Assembly: GCF_014235785.1 (NCBI RefSeq)
Contig: NZ_CP060137.1
Span: 2,542,001-2,606,000, forward strand
Length of the DNA stretch: 64,000 nt
Direction: 5' to 3'
Source of the DNA: Bacillus sp. PAMC26568
GTDB lineage: Bacteria > Bacillota > Bacilli > Bacillales > Bacillaceae
The notes under the pieces were generated by a model that was not told the DNA's origin, did not search any database, and saw only the letters and a list, made by a program, of their open reading frames with translations. Shown piece after piece: positions 1-9,535 of the stretch (the stretch's first letter is position 1; the number at the start of each line of letters is the position of its first letter). The position numbers and the translations under genes were made by a program.

Positions 1-488
<488 letters not shown>

Positions 489-498
489 CTAAATTATA

Positions 499-593
499 AT
501 TGTTGTTTCCTAGAATGCTTTTTTAGAAAAGAGCACGAAAGCCTATGAGTGACATGAATAAGTCTAACTACAGGAAACAACAATCTATGCGAA
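499..593. repeat. Intergenic repeat of the TTGTTGTTT-end family, copy A
   Basis: The tsf-pyrH spacer holds a 13-bp perfect inverted repeat (ATTGTTGTTTCCT at 499-511, its complement at 572-584) enclosing about 60 bp. The interior contains TAGAAAAGAGCACGAAA (524-540) and the right end reads ACAACAATCTATGCGAA. Both blocks recur in the hslV-xerC spacer near 33433-33496. I see no start codon with a plausible ribosome binding site inside it. It probably is a degenerate non-coding repeat, and would be transcribed as part of the pyrH leader if the promoter lies upstream. Confidence 0.6.
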
Positions 594-604
594 CACAGCC
601 TTTT

Positions 605-634
605 AAAAAGAGGGAACACAGATGTGTGTTCCCT
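605..634 (-). terminator. Rho-independent terminator after tsf
   Basis: A perfect 10-bp stem, AGGGAACACA (611-620) with TGTGTTCCCT (625-634), and a 4-base loop is followed on the minus strand by CTTTTT. It lies about 60 bases past the tsf stop codon and separates rpsB-tsf from pyrH. Confidence 0.85.
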
Positions 635-696
635 GTCTATCATTTACCTATCTTCTGTGCCAGCTTCTTTATTAAAGCTGTAGGAGTTGGACTTGA

Positions 697-1578
697 TTAT
701 TTTTTAACTTGGTTCATAACTTCTTCAGCAAAGTTGTCTTGGCGTTTTTCAATGCCTTCGCCTACTTCATAACGAGTGAAGCTCTTCACTGAAGCACCTT
801 TTGATTCAACAAATTGTTTTACTTTTAAATCAGGGTTTTTAACGAAGCTTTGCTCAACTAAGCAAATATCTTCAAAGAATTTGCCAAGGCGGCCTTCAAC
901 CATTTTCTCAACGATGTTAGCAGGCTTGCCTTCATTTAGTGCTTGCTGAGATAATACTTCGCGCTCACGAGCAACTTCTTCTTCGCTAACAGCGTCGCGA
1001 CCGATATATTTAGGGTTAACAGCAGCAACGTGCATTGCAACATCTTTCGCTGTTTCTTCATCATTTGTACCTTCAAGTACAGTTAGTACAGCAATGCGTC
1101 CGCCCATGTGCAGGTAAGCACCAAAAGCGTCGCTGTCTGTTTTTGTAACAATTTCAAAACGGCGAAGTGTGATTTTCTCACCGATTTTAGCGATAGCAGA
1201 ATTAATAAAGTCATTAACAGTTGAACCATTATCCATTGTTTGTGCCATTGCTTCTTCAAGGCTTGCAGGTTTTTTAGCTAATAAGTGAGAAGCTAAAACG
1301 TCCAGTAATTCAATAAAACTTTCGTTTTTAGCTACGAAGTCTGTTTCAGAGTTCACTTCAAGGATTACAGCTTCGTTGCCTTCTGATTTAACTAAAGCTA
1401 AACCTTCTGCAGCAACACGATCTGCTTTTTTAGAAGCAGAAGCGATCCCTTTTTCACGTAGGAAGTCGATTGCTTTTTCCATGTCACCGTTTGTTTCTGT
1501 TAAAGCTTTTTTGCAGTCCATCATACCTGCACCAGTTTTTTCACGTAATTCTTTTACCATTTGAGCAGTAATTGCCAT
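697..1578 (-). CDS. tsf: Translation elongation factor Ts
   Basis: EF-Ts is the guanine-nucleotide exchange factor of EF-Tu. The protein is 293 residues, the usual length for Bacillus. The N-terminal UBA-like domain reads [20 protein letters not shown] followed by DCKKAL, and the core has the EF-Ts signatures [12 protein letters not shown] and [10 protein letters not shown]. The frame stays open for 35 codons upstream, but the ATG at 1578 is preceded by a perfect AAGGAGG and starts the conserved domain, so it is chosen. It lies 115 bp downstream of rpsB, with a hairpin terminator in the gap that should reduce tsf expression relative to rpsB. Confidence 0.98.
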   Translation of the reverse strand: MAITAQMVKELREKTGAGMMDCKKALTETNGDMEKAIDFLREKGIASASKKADRVAAEGLALVKSEGNEAVILEVNSETDFVAKNESFIELLDVLASHLLAKKPASLEEAMAQTMDNGSTVNDFINSAIAKIGEKITLRRFEIVTKTDSDAFGAYLHMGGRIAVLTVLEGTNDEETAKDVAMHVAAVNPKYIGRDAVSEEEVAREREVLSQQALNEGKPANIVEKMVEGRLGKFFEDICLVEQSFVKNPDLKVKQFVESKGASVKSFTRYEVGEGIEKRQDNFAEEVMNQVKK

Positions 1579-1644
1579 GAGAGTTTTCCTCCTTATTTTG
1601 AGGCCGTAAACGGCGTTATGTATCTTATATTCATAAGAATTTTT

Positions 1645-1688
1645 CTTTAAAAAAGGTGATAAAAGGCATTCCCCTCTTATCACCTTTT
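1645..1688 (-). terminator. Intercistronic terminator/attenuator between rpsB and tsf
   Basis: A 12-bp perfect stem, AAAAGGTGATAA (1651-1662) with TTATCACCTTTT (1677-1688), lies just after the rpsB stop. On the minus strand the 3' arm ends in a TTTTTT run. As tsf follows without an obvious promoter of its own, this is probably a partial terminator. Confidence 0.75.
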
Positions 1689-1693
1689 GCTAA

Positions 1694-2503
<810 letters not shown>

Positions 2504-2532
2504 AATATATCACAACGAGTGGCCATACGCAA
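2504..2532 (-). promoter_or_regulatory. Sigma-A promoter of rpsB
   Basis: On the minus strand TTGCGT (2527-2532), 17 bp, then TATATT (2504-2509). TGA directly before the -10 makes it an extended -10 promoter. It starts 12 bp after the swrB stop. Confidence 0.8.
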
Positions 2533-2543
2533 GCACAAATCGA

Positions 2544-3035
2544 CTAGTTTTGACGAAATTTAAGCATCAGCTCTATTTCTGTTATCCCTTTGTTTAATTG
2601 CTTTGCGATCTCTTCAGCAGAAAATCCTTTTTGATTAAGGTGAAAAACCTTATCTTCAATTGTTTTAGGACGTATTGTTTCCGGTTTTCGGGCGGATATC
2701 TCTACCCGGTCTTCATGAATAATTGAAGGAACAGGAAAATCAGCTTCCTCCACTGGAAATGAAGCATCAGACTTTTTAGGTGCAATGCTTTCTTTCCATT
2801 TATGCTCTGATTGCTGCATATCCTTCATTTCTGTAATCAGCTTTTCATTCTCATCCTTCAATTCAATTAAATAAGCTGTCAGAGACTGTTCTGTTTCAGC
2901 AAGCATTGCCGTTTGACGTTCCTCAATTTGTTTAACAGATTGATATTTCATAAAAAGGAGCGTAATGAAATAAAATCCTGCAGCATGTAAAATCAGGCTG
3001 ATGATCAATAATAAAGTTGTCATTACTATGTTCAC
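2544..3035 (-). CDS. swrB: SwrB/YlxL-like swarming motility protein
   Basis: The last gene of the fla/che operon, in the place of B. subtilis swrB (ylxL) directly after sigD. The 163-residue product has one N-terminal membrane segment (about residues 4-28), a charged, probably coiled-coil region (about 30-75), a low-complexity middle, and a C-terminal helical motif FHLNQKGFSAEEIAKQLNKG that looks like a small helix-turn-helix. In B. subtilis SwrB promotes flagellar basal-body maturation and so sigma-D activity; the same role here is inferred from position and topology. The start is uncertain: GTG at 3035 is given, ATG at 3023 is the alternative, and neither has a strong binding site. No terminator is visible before the rpsB promoter. 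Confidence 0.8.
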   Translation of the reverse strand: MNIVMTTLLLIISLILHAAGFYFITLLFMKYQSVKQIEERQTAMLAETEQSLTAYLIELKDENEKLITEMKDMQQSEHKWKESIAPKKSDASFPVEEADFPVPSIIHEDRVEISARKPETIRPKTIEDKVFHLNQKGFSAEEIAKQLNKGITEIELMLKFRQN

Positions 3036-3139
3036 TCACTTATCTTTGTTCAGATATATTTCATAAGCATGGTTTATTAAGGCGTTTTTTCAACAATTAA
3101 TACATTTTGGATATTAAGAAAATAGCCTTCTTTTAAAAA

Positions 3140-3910
3140 TTAATGAATAATCTTCTCCAATAAGTTCCTTAATTTGAAAAGAGCTTTTGAATGGATCTGA
3201 GAAATACGGGACGTTGACAGGTTCATAACTTGTCCGATTTCTGTCAGAGTCAGTTCTTCTTTATAAAACAAACTGACTACCATTTGTTCTTTTTCTGAAA
3301 GATCAACAATTACTTTGCTCAATTGCTGAATGAGTTCGTCCTTCACCATTTTTTCTTCAGGAGTTACTGACTTTTCATCTTTAAGAACCAATTTTGAATG
3401 ATGTTCTTGATCATCGTTGTCGCTGTTTTGATCATCTATGGACAAAACATTCGCAAAGAAGCCCTCATTCATAATGTTGGTCACTTCAACTTCTGTCATT
3501 TCCAGATCTTTTGCAACCTCTGCTGGCAATACATTGCGTAAGTACTTTTGCTCAAGCCGTTCGATCGCCGCCTCTACTTTTTTGGCCTTTTCTCTTGAAC
3601 TTCGCGGCAGCCAGTCTTCTTTTCTGAGTCCGTCTAATATGGCTCCCCTGATTCGGAATGAGGCATACGTTTCAAATTTCAATTCCCGCTTATGATCAAA
3701 TTTTTCAAGTGCGTCATATAACCCAACCATACCGATACTTTTTAAATCATCCTTACTCACTGATTTTGGCAGACTTACAGAGATACGCTGAACATGATAG
3801 CTAACTAGCGGCATGTATCTCTTGATAAGTGCATCACCAGCATCATTGTCGCGGCACAGAATCCATTTATCCCAATACATTTGCTCTTCAAATTTTGCTG
3901 CCTGTATCAT
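3140..3910 (-). CDS. sigD: Flagellar/motility sigma factor sigma-D (sigma-28)
   Basis: Directs RNA polymerase to late flagellar, chemotaxis and autolysin promoters. The 256-residue protein has region 2 (RYMPLVSYHVQRISVSLPKS, then DLKSIGMVGLYDALEKFD and TYASFRIRGAILDGLRKEDW), region 3 (AAIERLEQKYLR) and region 4 with the helix-turn-helix LTLTEIGQVMNLSTSRISQIHSKA (written here in parts of the conserved segment). ATG at 3910 is chosen because AAGGGGAG sits 5 bases upstream; six upstream codons are open. It follows cheD by 46 bp near the end of the fla/che operon, where sigD dosage depends on the long upstream transcript in B. subtilis. Confidence 0.97.
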   Translation of the reverse strand: MIQAAKFEEQMYWDKWILCRDNDAGDALIKRYMPLVSYHVQRISVSLPKSVSKDDLKSIGMVGLYDALEKFDHKRELKFETYASFRIRGAILDGLRKEDWLPRSSREKAKKVEAAIERLEQKYLRNVLPAEVAKDLEMTEVEVTNIMNEGFFANVLSIDDQNSDNDDQEHHSKLVLKDEKSVTPEEKMVKDELIQQLSKVIVDLSEKEQMVVSLFYKEELTLTEIGQVMNLSTSRISQIHSKALFKLRNLLEKIIH

Positions 3911-3956
3911 TTTTCTCCCCTTCTGCATGTGATTTTAGTTCATACAGAGTTTTCTA

Positions 3957-4457
3957 TTAGATTGTTTTGGAACCCTGGTTAACTGTTCTGATATGCATAT
4001 TGCTTGTAGATGGATCAAATTCAATCGTTCTTCCGCTGCTTCCGCCAACGTCCATACTGACAATAGGTATGTGCAAAAGGTGCAGCTGATCGAGGATCGC
4101 TTCAACATTTCTGGGTCCAATGCGCATCATGCTGTTCGATGACTGAAATTGAAACATTTGCGCTCCTCCTGCAAGCTTTGCTTTTAAAATGCTGCGCCGG
4201 CCTCCGCAGGCCACGATTTGTCTGATCAATTCTTTTACAGCTGTATCTGCATATTTTGACGGATTTAGCACATCTGCTTTAGCAAGTGCTGAATCGGGAA
4301 GCATAACATGCACCAAGCCTGCTATTTTTTTTATTTCATCATAGATGACGAGCCCTACACACGAACCTAGTCCAGATGTACGAATCCATTTTGGAGGTTC
4401 TACTATATTTCCTTCGGCAATTCCTACTTTTACAATTTCAACTGCATCTGTCATCAT
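3957..4457 (-). CDS. cheD: Chemoreceptor glutamine deamidase CheD
   Basis: CheD deamidates glutamines on chemoreceptors and, in Bacillus, binds CheC and stimulates its CheY-P phosphatase. The 166-residue protein has the catalytic Cys33 in [13 protein letters not shown] and His50 in LVHVMLPDS, the deamidase pair of the family, plus KLAGGAQMF. The ATG at 4457 overlaps the TGA of cheC as ATGATGA, indicating translational coupling; a second ATG follows at once. Confidence 0.96.
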   Translation of the reverse strand: MMTDAVEIVKVGIAEGNIVEPPKWIRTSGLGSCVGLVIYDEIKKIAGLVHVMLPDSALAKADVLNPSKYADTAVKELIRQIVACGGRRSILKAKLAGGAQMFQFQSSNSMMRIGPRNVEAILDQLHLLHIPIVSMDVGGSSGRTIEFDPSTSNMHIRTVNQGSKTI

Positions 4458-5086
4458 TTCATACCTATAGAAAGGAAGAGTTTTTCAAAAGAATCCGGAT
4501 CCGGCAGAAGGAAAAAATGTCCTTGAATGACTTCTGAGCGCTCCAGACTGCTTTCTTCAATCGCAGTATCGATTACAATGGCATAATCGCTGACATGTGA
4601 CAGCTCGGTCAAACCATGTGTAATAACAGCAGCAAACATATCAATTGATAGCCCCGGAACTGTAGGGTAAAGTGTAAGACCTGTTAAATCTGCCAAAGCT
4701 GTTAAATAAGATCCCATCAAAATATTCCCAAGCTCTTTAAAGGCAGATAAACCCATTTCTTCCTTCTCAATGCTGCCAATTTGAAAAGAAGGATCTGCCG
4801 TCAATTTTTGAACGAACCTTTCAGCTTGTTCAATTGATAAAATAAAGTACATCGATCCCGGAAGATCTCCTTCTATTCTTAAAAAGAGACTGGCCACAGC
4901 CATTTCAGGTCCGCCTAATTTTTCAGTCAATTCGTTAAATGACAGCATTTTGACATCAGGGATTTTCATTTCTATCTTTTTGTTTAAAAGCGTTGAAAGA
5001 GCTGTCGCTGAATGTCCGGCTCCGATGTTTCCGACCTCTTTTAAAATGTCTAAATGTGCAGAGTTTAACTGATTCATAAAATGCAT
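4454..5086 (-). CDS. cheC: CheY-P phosphatase CheC
   Basis: CheC dephosphorylates CheY-P and helps adaptation. The 210-residue protein carries both active-site repeats of the CheC/FliY/CheX family: [19 protein letters not shown] near residues 13-31 and [19 protein letters not shown] near residues 115-133, each with the E-x2-N pair. FliY, encoded at 17.7 kb, shares this fold. Start ATG at 5086 has a weak AGGA site; ATG at 5077 is possible. It lies 9 bp after cheW and overlaps cheD. Confidence 0.95.
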   Translation of the reverse strand: MHFMNQLNSAHLDILKEVGNIGAGHSATALSTLLNKKIEMKIPDVKMLSFNELTEKLGGPEMAVASLFLRIEGDLPGSMYFILSIEQAERFVQKLTADPSFQIGSIEKEEMGLSAFKELGNILMGSYLTALADLTGLTLYPTVPGLSIDMFAAVITHGLTELSHVSDYAIVIDTAIEESSLERSEVIQGHFFLLPDPDSFEKLFLSIGMK

Positions 5087-5095
5087 AATAGAGTC

Positions 5096-5557
5096 CTATG
5101 ATTGCATGATCAGCTTTTTTTCTGCTGACAAAACTTTATTTAATTCAAGAATAATGATAAGTCTTTTATCAATCTTTGCTACGCCTTCTACATAATCACC
5201 TTCAACTGCACCTACAACTTCCGGAGGAGGTTCGATTTCATCAAGTGAAATATCAATGACATCGTTGGCAGCATCTACAATTAAACCGACTTCAAATTGC
5301 TCTAATGAGGCAATAATAATTCGTGTGCTGTCAGTGTAGCTTTGCTGCTCCATTTCAAATCTGGTGCGCAAATCAATAATGGGCGTTACGATTCCTCTTA
5401 GATTTATAACCCCTTTGACAAATGGCTCAGTACCAGGCACCCTCGTGAAACCTTGTATTTTTTCAATCGAGCGGACCTTATCAACTGAGATTCCGTATTC
5501 TTCATGGTTTAATTGAAAAACAATCATTTTAATATGATTAACGATAGAATCCGTCAT
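5096..5557 (-). CDS. cheW: Chemotaxis coupling protein CheW
   Basis: CheW links chemoreceptors to the CheA kinase. The 153-residue product is a single CheW domain: FQLNHEEYGISVDKVRSIEK at the start, the conserved GVINLRGIVTPIIDLR near residues 48-63, and a C-terminal AKIDKRLIIILELNKVL strand pair. An AAAGGAG site precedes the ATG by 8 bases. It lies 22 bp after cheA, homologous to the CheW-like domain at the CheA C-terminus. Confidence 0.97.
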   Translation of the reverse strand: MTDSIVNHIKMIVFQLNHEEYGISVDKVRSIEKIQGFTRVPGTEPFVKGVINLRGIVTPIIDLRTRFEMEQQSYTDSTRIIIASLEQFEVGLIVDAANDVIDISLDEIEPPPEVVGAVEGDYVEGVAKIDKRLIIILELNKVLSAEKKLIMQS

Positions 5558-5579
5558 GTTTTAATCTCCTTTGTAACAG

Positions 5580-7586
5580 CTATTTTATGAGGGCATTGCA
5601 ATCTATTATCAAAGCTACTTGTCCGTCACCTAATATCGTTGCACCTGAAACTGCAAAAACGGCATTTAAGTAATTTCCGAGGGATTTTAAAACTATTTCC
5701 TGCTGTCCAATAAAAGAGTCCACTATTAAAGCAGCCGTTTTATCGCCTTTTTTCACGATAACTATCGCAAGGTGTGAATCTTCACTATCATTAGAAGGCA
5801 CTTCAAATACATCAGTTAATGATATTAGAGGAACAATTTTGCCTCTAAAATCAATCACTTTCTGATTATGTGCATTCATTATTTCATCTTTTTGAATAAC
5901 AGCTGTTTCAATAATAGAAGAAATCGGAAGGGCGAATGTTTCATTTGCAAGCTTCACGAGCATGACTGAAATAATGGATAGTGTCAGCGGAAGCTGAATG
6001 GAAAATAAAGATCCGTGTCCTTCACTTGAATCAATTGAGATGGAGCCGCCAAGTGCTTCGATCTTATTCTTTACAACATCAAGGCCCACTCCTCTGCCTG
6101 AAATATCTGAAATCGTTTCTGCTGTTGAAAATCCTGATGAGAAAATCAATTCAAATACTTGCTTATCTGTTAACGTTTCTGCTAGTTTTTCAGATACAAT
6201 TCCTCTGTCGATGGCTTTTTTCAATACTCGTTCCCTGCTGATGCCCGCTCCATCATCTTCAATCTCTATGAAAACGTAATTTCCGCTGTGATAGGCTCTC
6301 AGGACAACCTTTCCTTCTTCCCGTTTTCCGTTCTTCAATCGTGTTTCAGGTGTTTCAATCCCATGATCAATTGCATTTCTTAATAAGTGAACGAGCGGAT
6401 CACCTATTTCATCAATAACCGTCCGATCAAGTTCTGTTTCAGCACCTGCAATCTCAAGATTGATTTTTTTATTCAAATCCTTCGCAAGTTGTCTGATCAT
6501 CCGCGGGAATCGATTGAAAACCGTCTCAACAGGAACCATTCTCATATTTAAAATGATTGTTTGGAGATCACCTGAAATACGTGACATATGCTCAACCGTT
6601 TCATTCAATTCTCCATTATTCAAGTGCTTTGAAATTTGCTCCAATCTCCCTCTATCGATGACAAGCTCTTCAAAGAGGTTCATTAGACTATCCAGTCTGT
6701 CAATGTTTACCCTAATGGTTTTTGAACTTGCAGCGGCAGAGCCTTTTGAAGCTGAGGGGGCTGCTTCTTCTTTTGCTGAAATCATTACTTCGTAAGCTTG
6801 TTCAGCAACTTCCTGCTTAGCCTCTTGTTCTATCATTTTTTTATCAATGGTGAGTGGAGATACAGTCACAGTCTGAATCTCAGAAACTTTCATAATTTGT
6901 CTCTGGATTTCATCTGCTGTTTCCTTTGTCACAATGGCTAATTGAAACTGATGATCAAATTTCTCTTCTTCAAGCAAATCAACAGAAGGTACTGATTTAA
7001 TAATTTCACCAAGTTTCTCCGCGATTTCAAATACCATAAAAACACGAGCTGCTTTTAATAAACAATCTTCTCTTAGCTTAATTGTAACTTCGTATGTATG
7101 AAAACCCTGCTCCTTTGATTGATGCAAAACAGTAAGTTCAAAATCATCAAATTGATTCATTTGAGACTTATTTGGTATTTCTTCCGCAGCTTCAATGGAA
7201 ATCTCTTCGCCTGATTCAATCTTTTTTAATTGACTAATGACTGCAGTAACATCTTTTTTTCCGTTTCCGCCTTCTGCGATGGATAAAACCATTTCTTCTA
7301 GGTCATCAACAGCCAGAAATACGACATCAAGAATAGCATCCGTTATTGATAGTTTTTCATGGCGAATGGCATCAAGCACATTTTCCATGTGATGTGTCAA
7401 GTTAGCTAAATCTTCGTATCCCATAGTAGCACTCATGCCTTTTAGCGTATGGGCTGAACGGAAAATTTCATTTACAATCGACAAGTCTGCCGGGTTCTTT
7501 TCCAGCTCTAACAGCTTTTCATTACAAGATTGCAAATGTTCTTTACTTTCTTCAATGAAAACATCTAAGTATTGATTCATATCCAT
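5580..7586 (-). CDS. cheA: Chemotaxis histidine kinase CheA
   Basis: CheA autophosphorylates in response to receptors and passes phosphate to CheY and CheB. The 668-residue protein has, in order, the P1 HPt domain with the phosphorylated His46 in FRSAHTLKGMSATMGYEDLA, a P2 response-regulator docking region (about 150-260), an Ala/Ser/Glu-rich linker, the P3 dimerisation helices (about 290-345), the P4 kinase with N box HLLRNAIDHGIETP, G1 box DDGAGIS and G2 box GRGVGLDVVKNKIEALGG, and the P5 CheW-like domain (about 530-668). The ATG at 7586 has GGGGAG 9 bases upstream. It sits 6 bp after cheB. Confidence 0.98.
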   Translation of the reverse strand: MDMNQYLDVFIEESKEHLQSCNEKLLELEKNPADLSIVNEIFRSAHTLKGMSATMGYEDLANLTHHMENVLDAIRHEKLSITDAILDVVFLAVDDLEEMVLSIAEGGNGKKDVTAVISQLKKIESGEEISIEAAEEIPNKSQMNQFDDFELTVLHQSKEQGFHTYEVTIKLREDCLLKAARVFMVFEIAEKLGEIIKSVPSVDLLEEEKFDHQFQLAIVTKETADEIQRQIMKVSEIQTVTVSPLTIDKKMIEQEAKQEVAEQAYEVMISAKEEAAPSASKGSAAASSKTIRVNIDRLDSLMNLFEELVIDRGRLEQISKHLNNGELNETVEHMSRISGDLQTIILNMRMVPVETVFNRFPRMIRQLAKDLNKKINLEIAGAETELDRTVIDEIGDPLVHLLRNAIDHGIETPETRLKNGKREEGKVVLRAYHSGNYVFIEIEDDGAGISRERVLKKAIDRGIVSEKLAETLTDKQVFELIFSSGFSTAETISDISGRGVGLDVVKNKIEALGGSISIDSSEGHGSLFSIQLPLTLSIISVMLVKLANETFALPISSIIETAVIQKDEIMNAHNQKVIDFRGKIVPLISLTDVFEVPSNDSEDSHLAIVIVKKGDKTAALIVDSFIGQQEIVLKSLGNYLNAVFAVSGATILGDGQVALIIDCNALIK

Positions 7587-7592
7587 ATTGGT

Positions 7593-8660
7593 TTACTCCC
7601 CTTTGCCTCGAATAAATTTCATAATAGAAGCAGCGATGTTCTGTACATCTTCAACTACATCAATGGCATTTGACTGGATTGCCATTTTAGGCATTCCAAA
7701 AACAATAGAAGTTTTTTCAGATTCTGAGATGGCATGAAGATCTCCTGATTGCTTCAGTTTCTTTAACCCTTCCATCCCGTCAGCACCCATGCCTGTCATA
7801 ATCACAGCCACTTTATGTATATCTTTTAGCTTGCTTATTGATTCGAACATTGTGTCAACAGATGGCCTGTGACCTTTGCGCTGTTCTTCTTTATCCAATG
7901 TCATGACAAGGCGGTTTGCTGACCTTACAACCTTCAAATGGTAACCCCCAGGTGCTATGTAAGCTGTGCCGTTTTTTGCGGTTTCTCCATCCTCTGCCTC
8001 TTTCACGGAGATTTCTGAGAGTGCATTCAGCCTTGCTGCCAATGATTGTGTAAAACCTTCTGGCATATGCTGAACGACAAAAATTGGCGCTTCAATATTT
8101 TTAGGTAATTTCGGCAAGACTTGCTGTAATGCTCTTGGACCGCCAGTGGATGTGCCAATGCAAATCAAATGATGAAGGTATTCTTTCTTTTTTCTGAAAA
8201 TCTCGTTGTTCAGCCGGATTGGTCCTGTTATTTCAGAAATGAATTTTTTCTGGTTCTGGTTTGATTTGCTTGCGATATTTATTTTTTGAATTAATTCTTC
8301 TTTCACTTTATGAAGATCTAACGATATCGCACCCGAAGGCTTTGGAATAAAATCAATCGCTCCAAGCTGCAGGGATAAAATTGTATTGTCAGTGCCTTCT
8401 TTCGTCGTACTGGAGAGCATGATCACAGGCCTTGGACATTCAGCCATGATCAACCTCAATGTTTGAAGCCCGTCGATTACTGGCATCTCAATATCAAGGG
8501 TCACAACATCAGGATTAAATTGGCTGATTTTTGAAAGGGCATCTGCTCCATTACGTGCTGTTGCAACAACTTCAATTTGCCCGCTTTCCTGAAGGAAATC
8601 TGTAATTAGCTTTCTCATAAAGGCAGAGTCGTCAACCACAAGGACGGTAATTTTACTCAT
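7593..8660 (-). CDS. cheB: Chemoreceptor methylesterase/deamidase CheB
   Basis: CheB removes methyl groups from chemoreceptor glutamates during adaptation. The 355-residue protein has an N-terminal receiver domain with phosphoacceptor Asp56 in VVTLDIEMPVIDG, a linker, and a C-terminal esterase domain holding the catalytic Ser in IGTSTGGPRALQ, His in VQHMPEGFTQSLA and Asp in TGMGADGMEGLK. Its start overlaps the end of flhG by 8 bp. No cheR is in this operon; in B. subtilis cheR lies elsewhere. Confidence 0.97.
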   Translation of the reverse strand: MSKITVLVVDDSAFMRKLITDFLQESGQIEVVATARNGADALSKISQFNPDVVTLDIEMPVIDGLQTLRLIMAECPRPVIMLSSTTKEGTDNTILSLQLGAIDFIPKPSGAISLDLHKVKEELIQKINIASKSNQNQKKFISEITGPIRLNNEIFRKKKEYLHHLICIGTSTGGPRALQQVLPKLPKNIEAPIFVVQHMPEGFTQSLAARLNALSEISVKEAEDGETAKNGTAYIAPGGYHLKVVRSANRLVMTLDKEEQRKGHRPSVDTMFESISKLKDIHKVAVIMTGMGADGMEGLKKLKQSGDLHAISESEKTSIVFGMPKMAIQSNAIDVVEDVQNIAASIMKFIRGKGE

Positions 8661-9531
8661 TTGAAATCCTGCCTTTCGTGAAAAAATGTGACATTTTTTT
8701 CATAAATGAAGATTGATTAACGAGATTAAGATTCTTTCCTTCGCTGCGAGCTAAACAGTCATTTACAATGTCTTGCATAGCTCTTGCTGCATCACTTTTT
8801 GGAAAAAGCAGTGTAAAGGGAGTTTGTCTGATAACCGCTTCTGATACCCGGCGGTCATCAGGCAACCAACCTGCAAATGAAGCTTTCAATGCAAGAAATT
8901 GCTCAATCGCTGTTTGCATTCGCATATATGACATATGAGCTGCTTTTCTGCTGGCTGCACGATTTACAATAATTGAAATTGAAATACTCTGTTCATGCAT
9001 ACTAATATACTTTATTGCAGAATAAGCATCTGTTATCGAGGTAGGCTCTGGTGTGGTCACAACTATCATTTCCTCGACAGAAAGCATAAACTTCAGGCTA
9101 TCGCCTGACATACCGGCTCCCATATCAAAAATAATAAAATCATAATGGTCGAACACTGTCTCTAGCTGCGCGGAAAAGTCATCAAATTGCTCCTGCTTCA
9201 TTCTGAATAAATATGACAGCCCTGTACCTCCTGAGATATAATCGAGACCATTTGGCCCATTATTGATAACATCGTCAATTTGCTTGTTATTTTCGAAAAA
9301 ATCAACAATCGAATACCTGCTCGATTGTCCAATTAAAATGTCAATGTTTCCATAACCAATATCTAAATCAAATAACAAAACACGTTTTTGACTGTTAATC
9401 AAACCTAATGCAAGGTTCAGTGATACGTTTGATTTTCCTACTCCGCCTTTTCCGCTTAGGACCGCAATTGTTTTTGCAGAACTGTTTTTTAACTTTTGCA
9501 AGTGCTTTCTTAGCTTCTCTGCTTGATCCAT
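8653..9531 (-). CDS. flhG: Flagellar number regulator FlhG (YlxH), MinD/ParA-type ATPase
   Basis: FlhG controls flagellar number and placement and activates the GTPase FlhF. The 292-residue protein has the deviant Walker A motif VLSGKGGVGKSNVSLNLALG near residues 24-43, Walker B region FDLDIGYGNIDIL, and the switch IIFDMGAGMSGDSL. The N-terminal segment MDQAEKLRKHLQ is the DQAxxLR motif known to activate FlhF. GAGGT precedes the ATG. It lies 4 bp after flhF. Confidence 0.96.
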   Translation of the reverse strand: MDQAEKLRKHLQKLKNSSAKTIAVLSGKGGVGKSNVSLNLALGLINSQKRVLLFDLDIGYGNIDILIGQSSRYSIVDFFENNKQIDDVINNGPNGLDYISGGTGLSYLFRMKQEQFDDFSAQLETVFDHYDFIIFDMGAGMSGDSLKFMLSVEEMIVVTTPEPTSITDAYSAIKYISMHEQSISISIIVNRAASRKAAHMSYMRMQTAIEQFLALKASFAGWLPDDRRVSEAVIRQTPFTLLFPKSDAARAMQDIVNDCLARSEGKNLNLVNQSSFMKKMSHFFTKGRISNE

Positions 9532-9535
9532 TTTG

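Noticed and set aside
3935..4120. A 61-codon minus-strand open frame overlapping cheD
   Set aside because: It lies in another frame inside cheD, has no binding site and ends in the cheD-sigD gap.
5981..6795. Plus-strand open frames of 86-111 codons opposite cheA
   Set aside because: Antisense shadows of a well-conserved kinase gene; no independent support.
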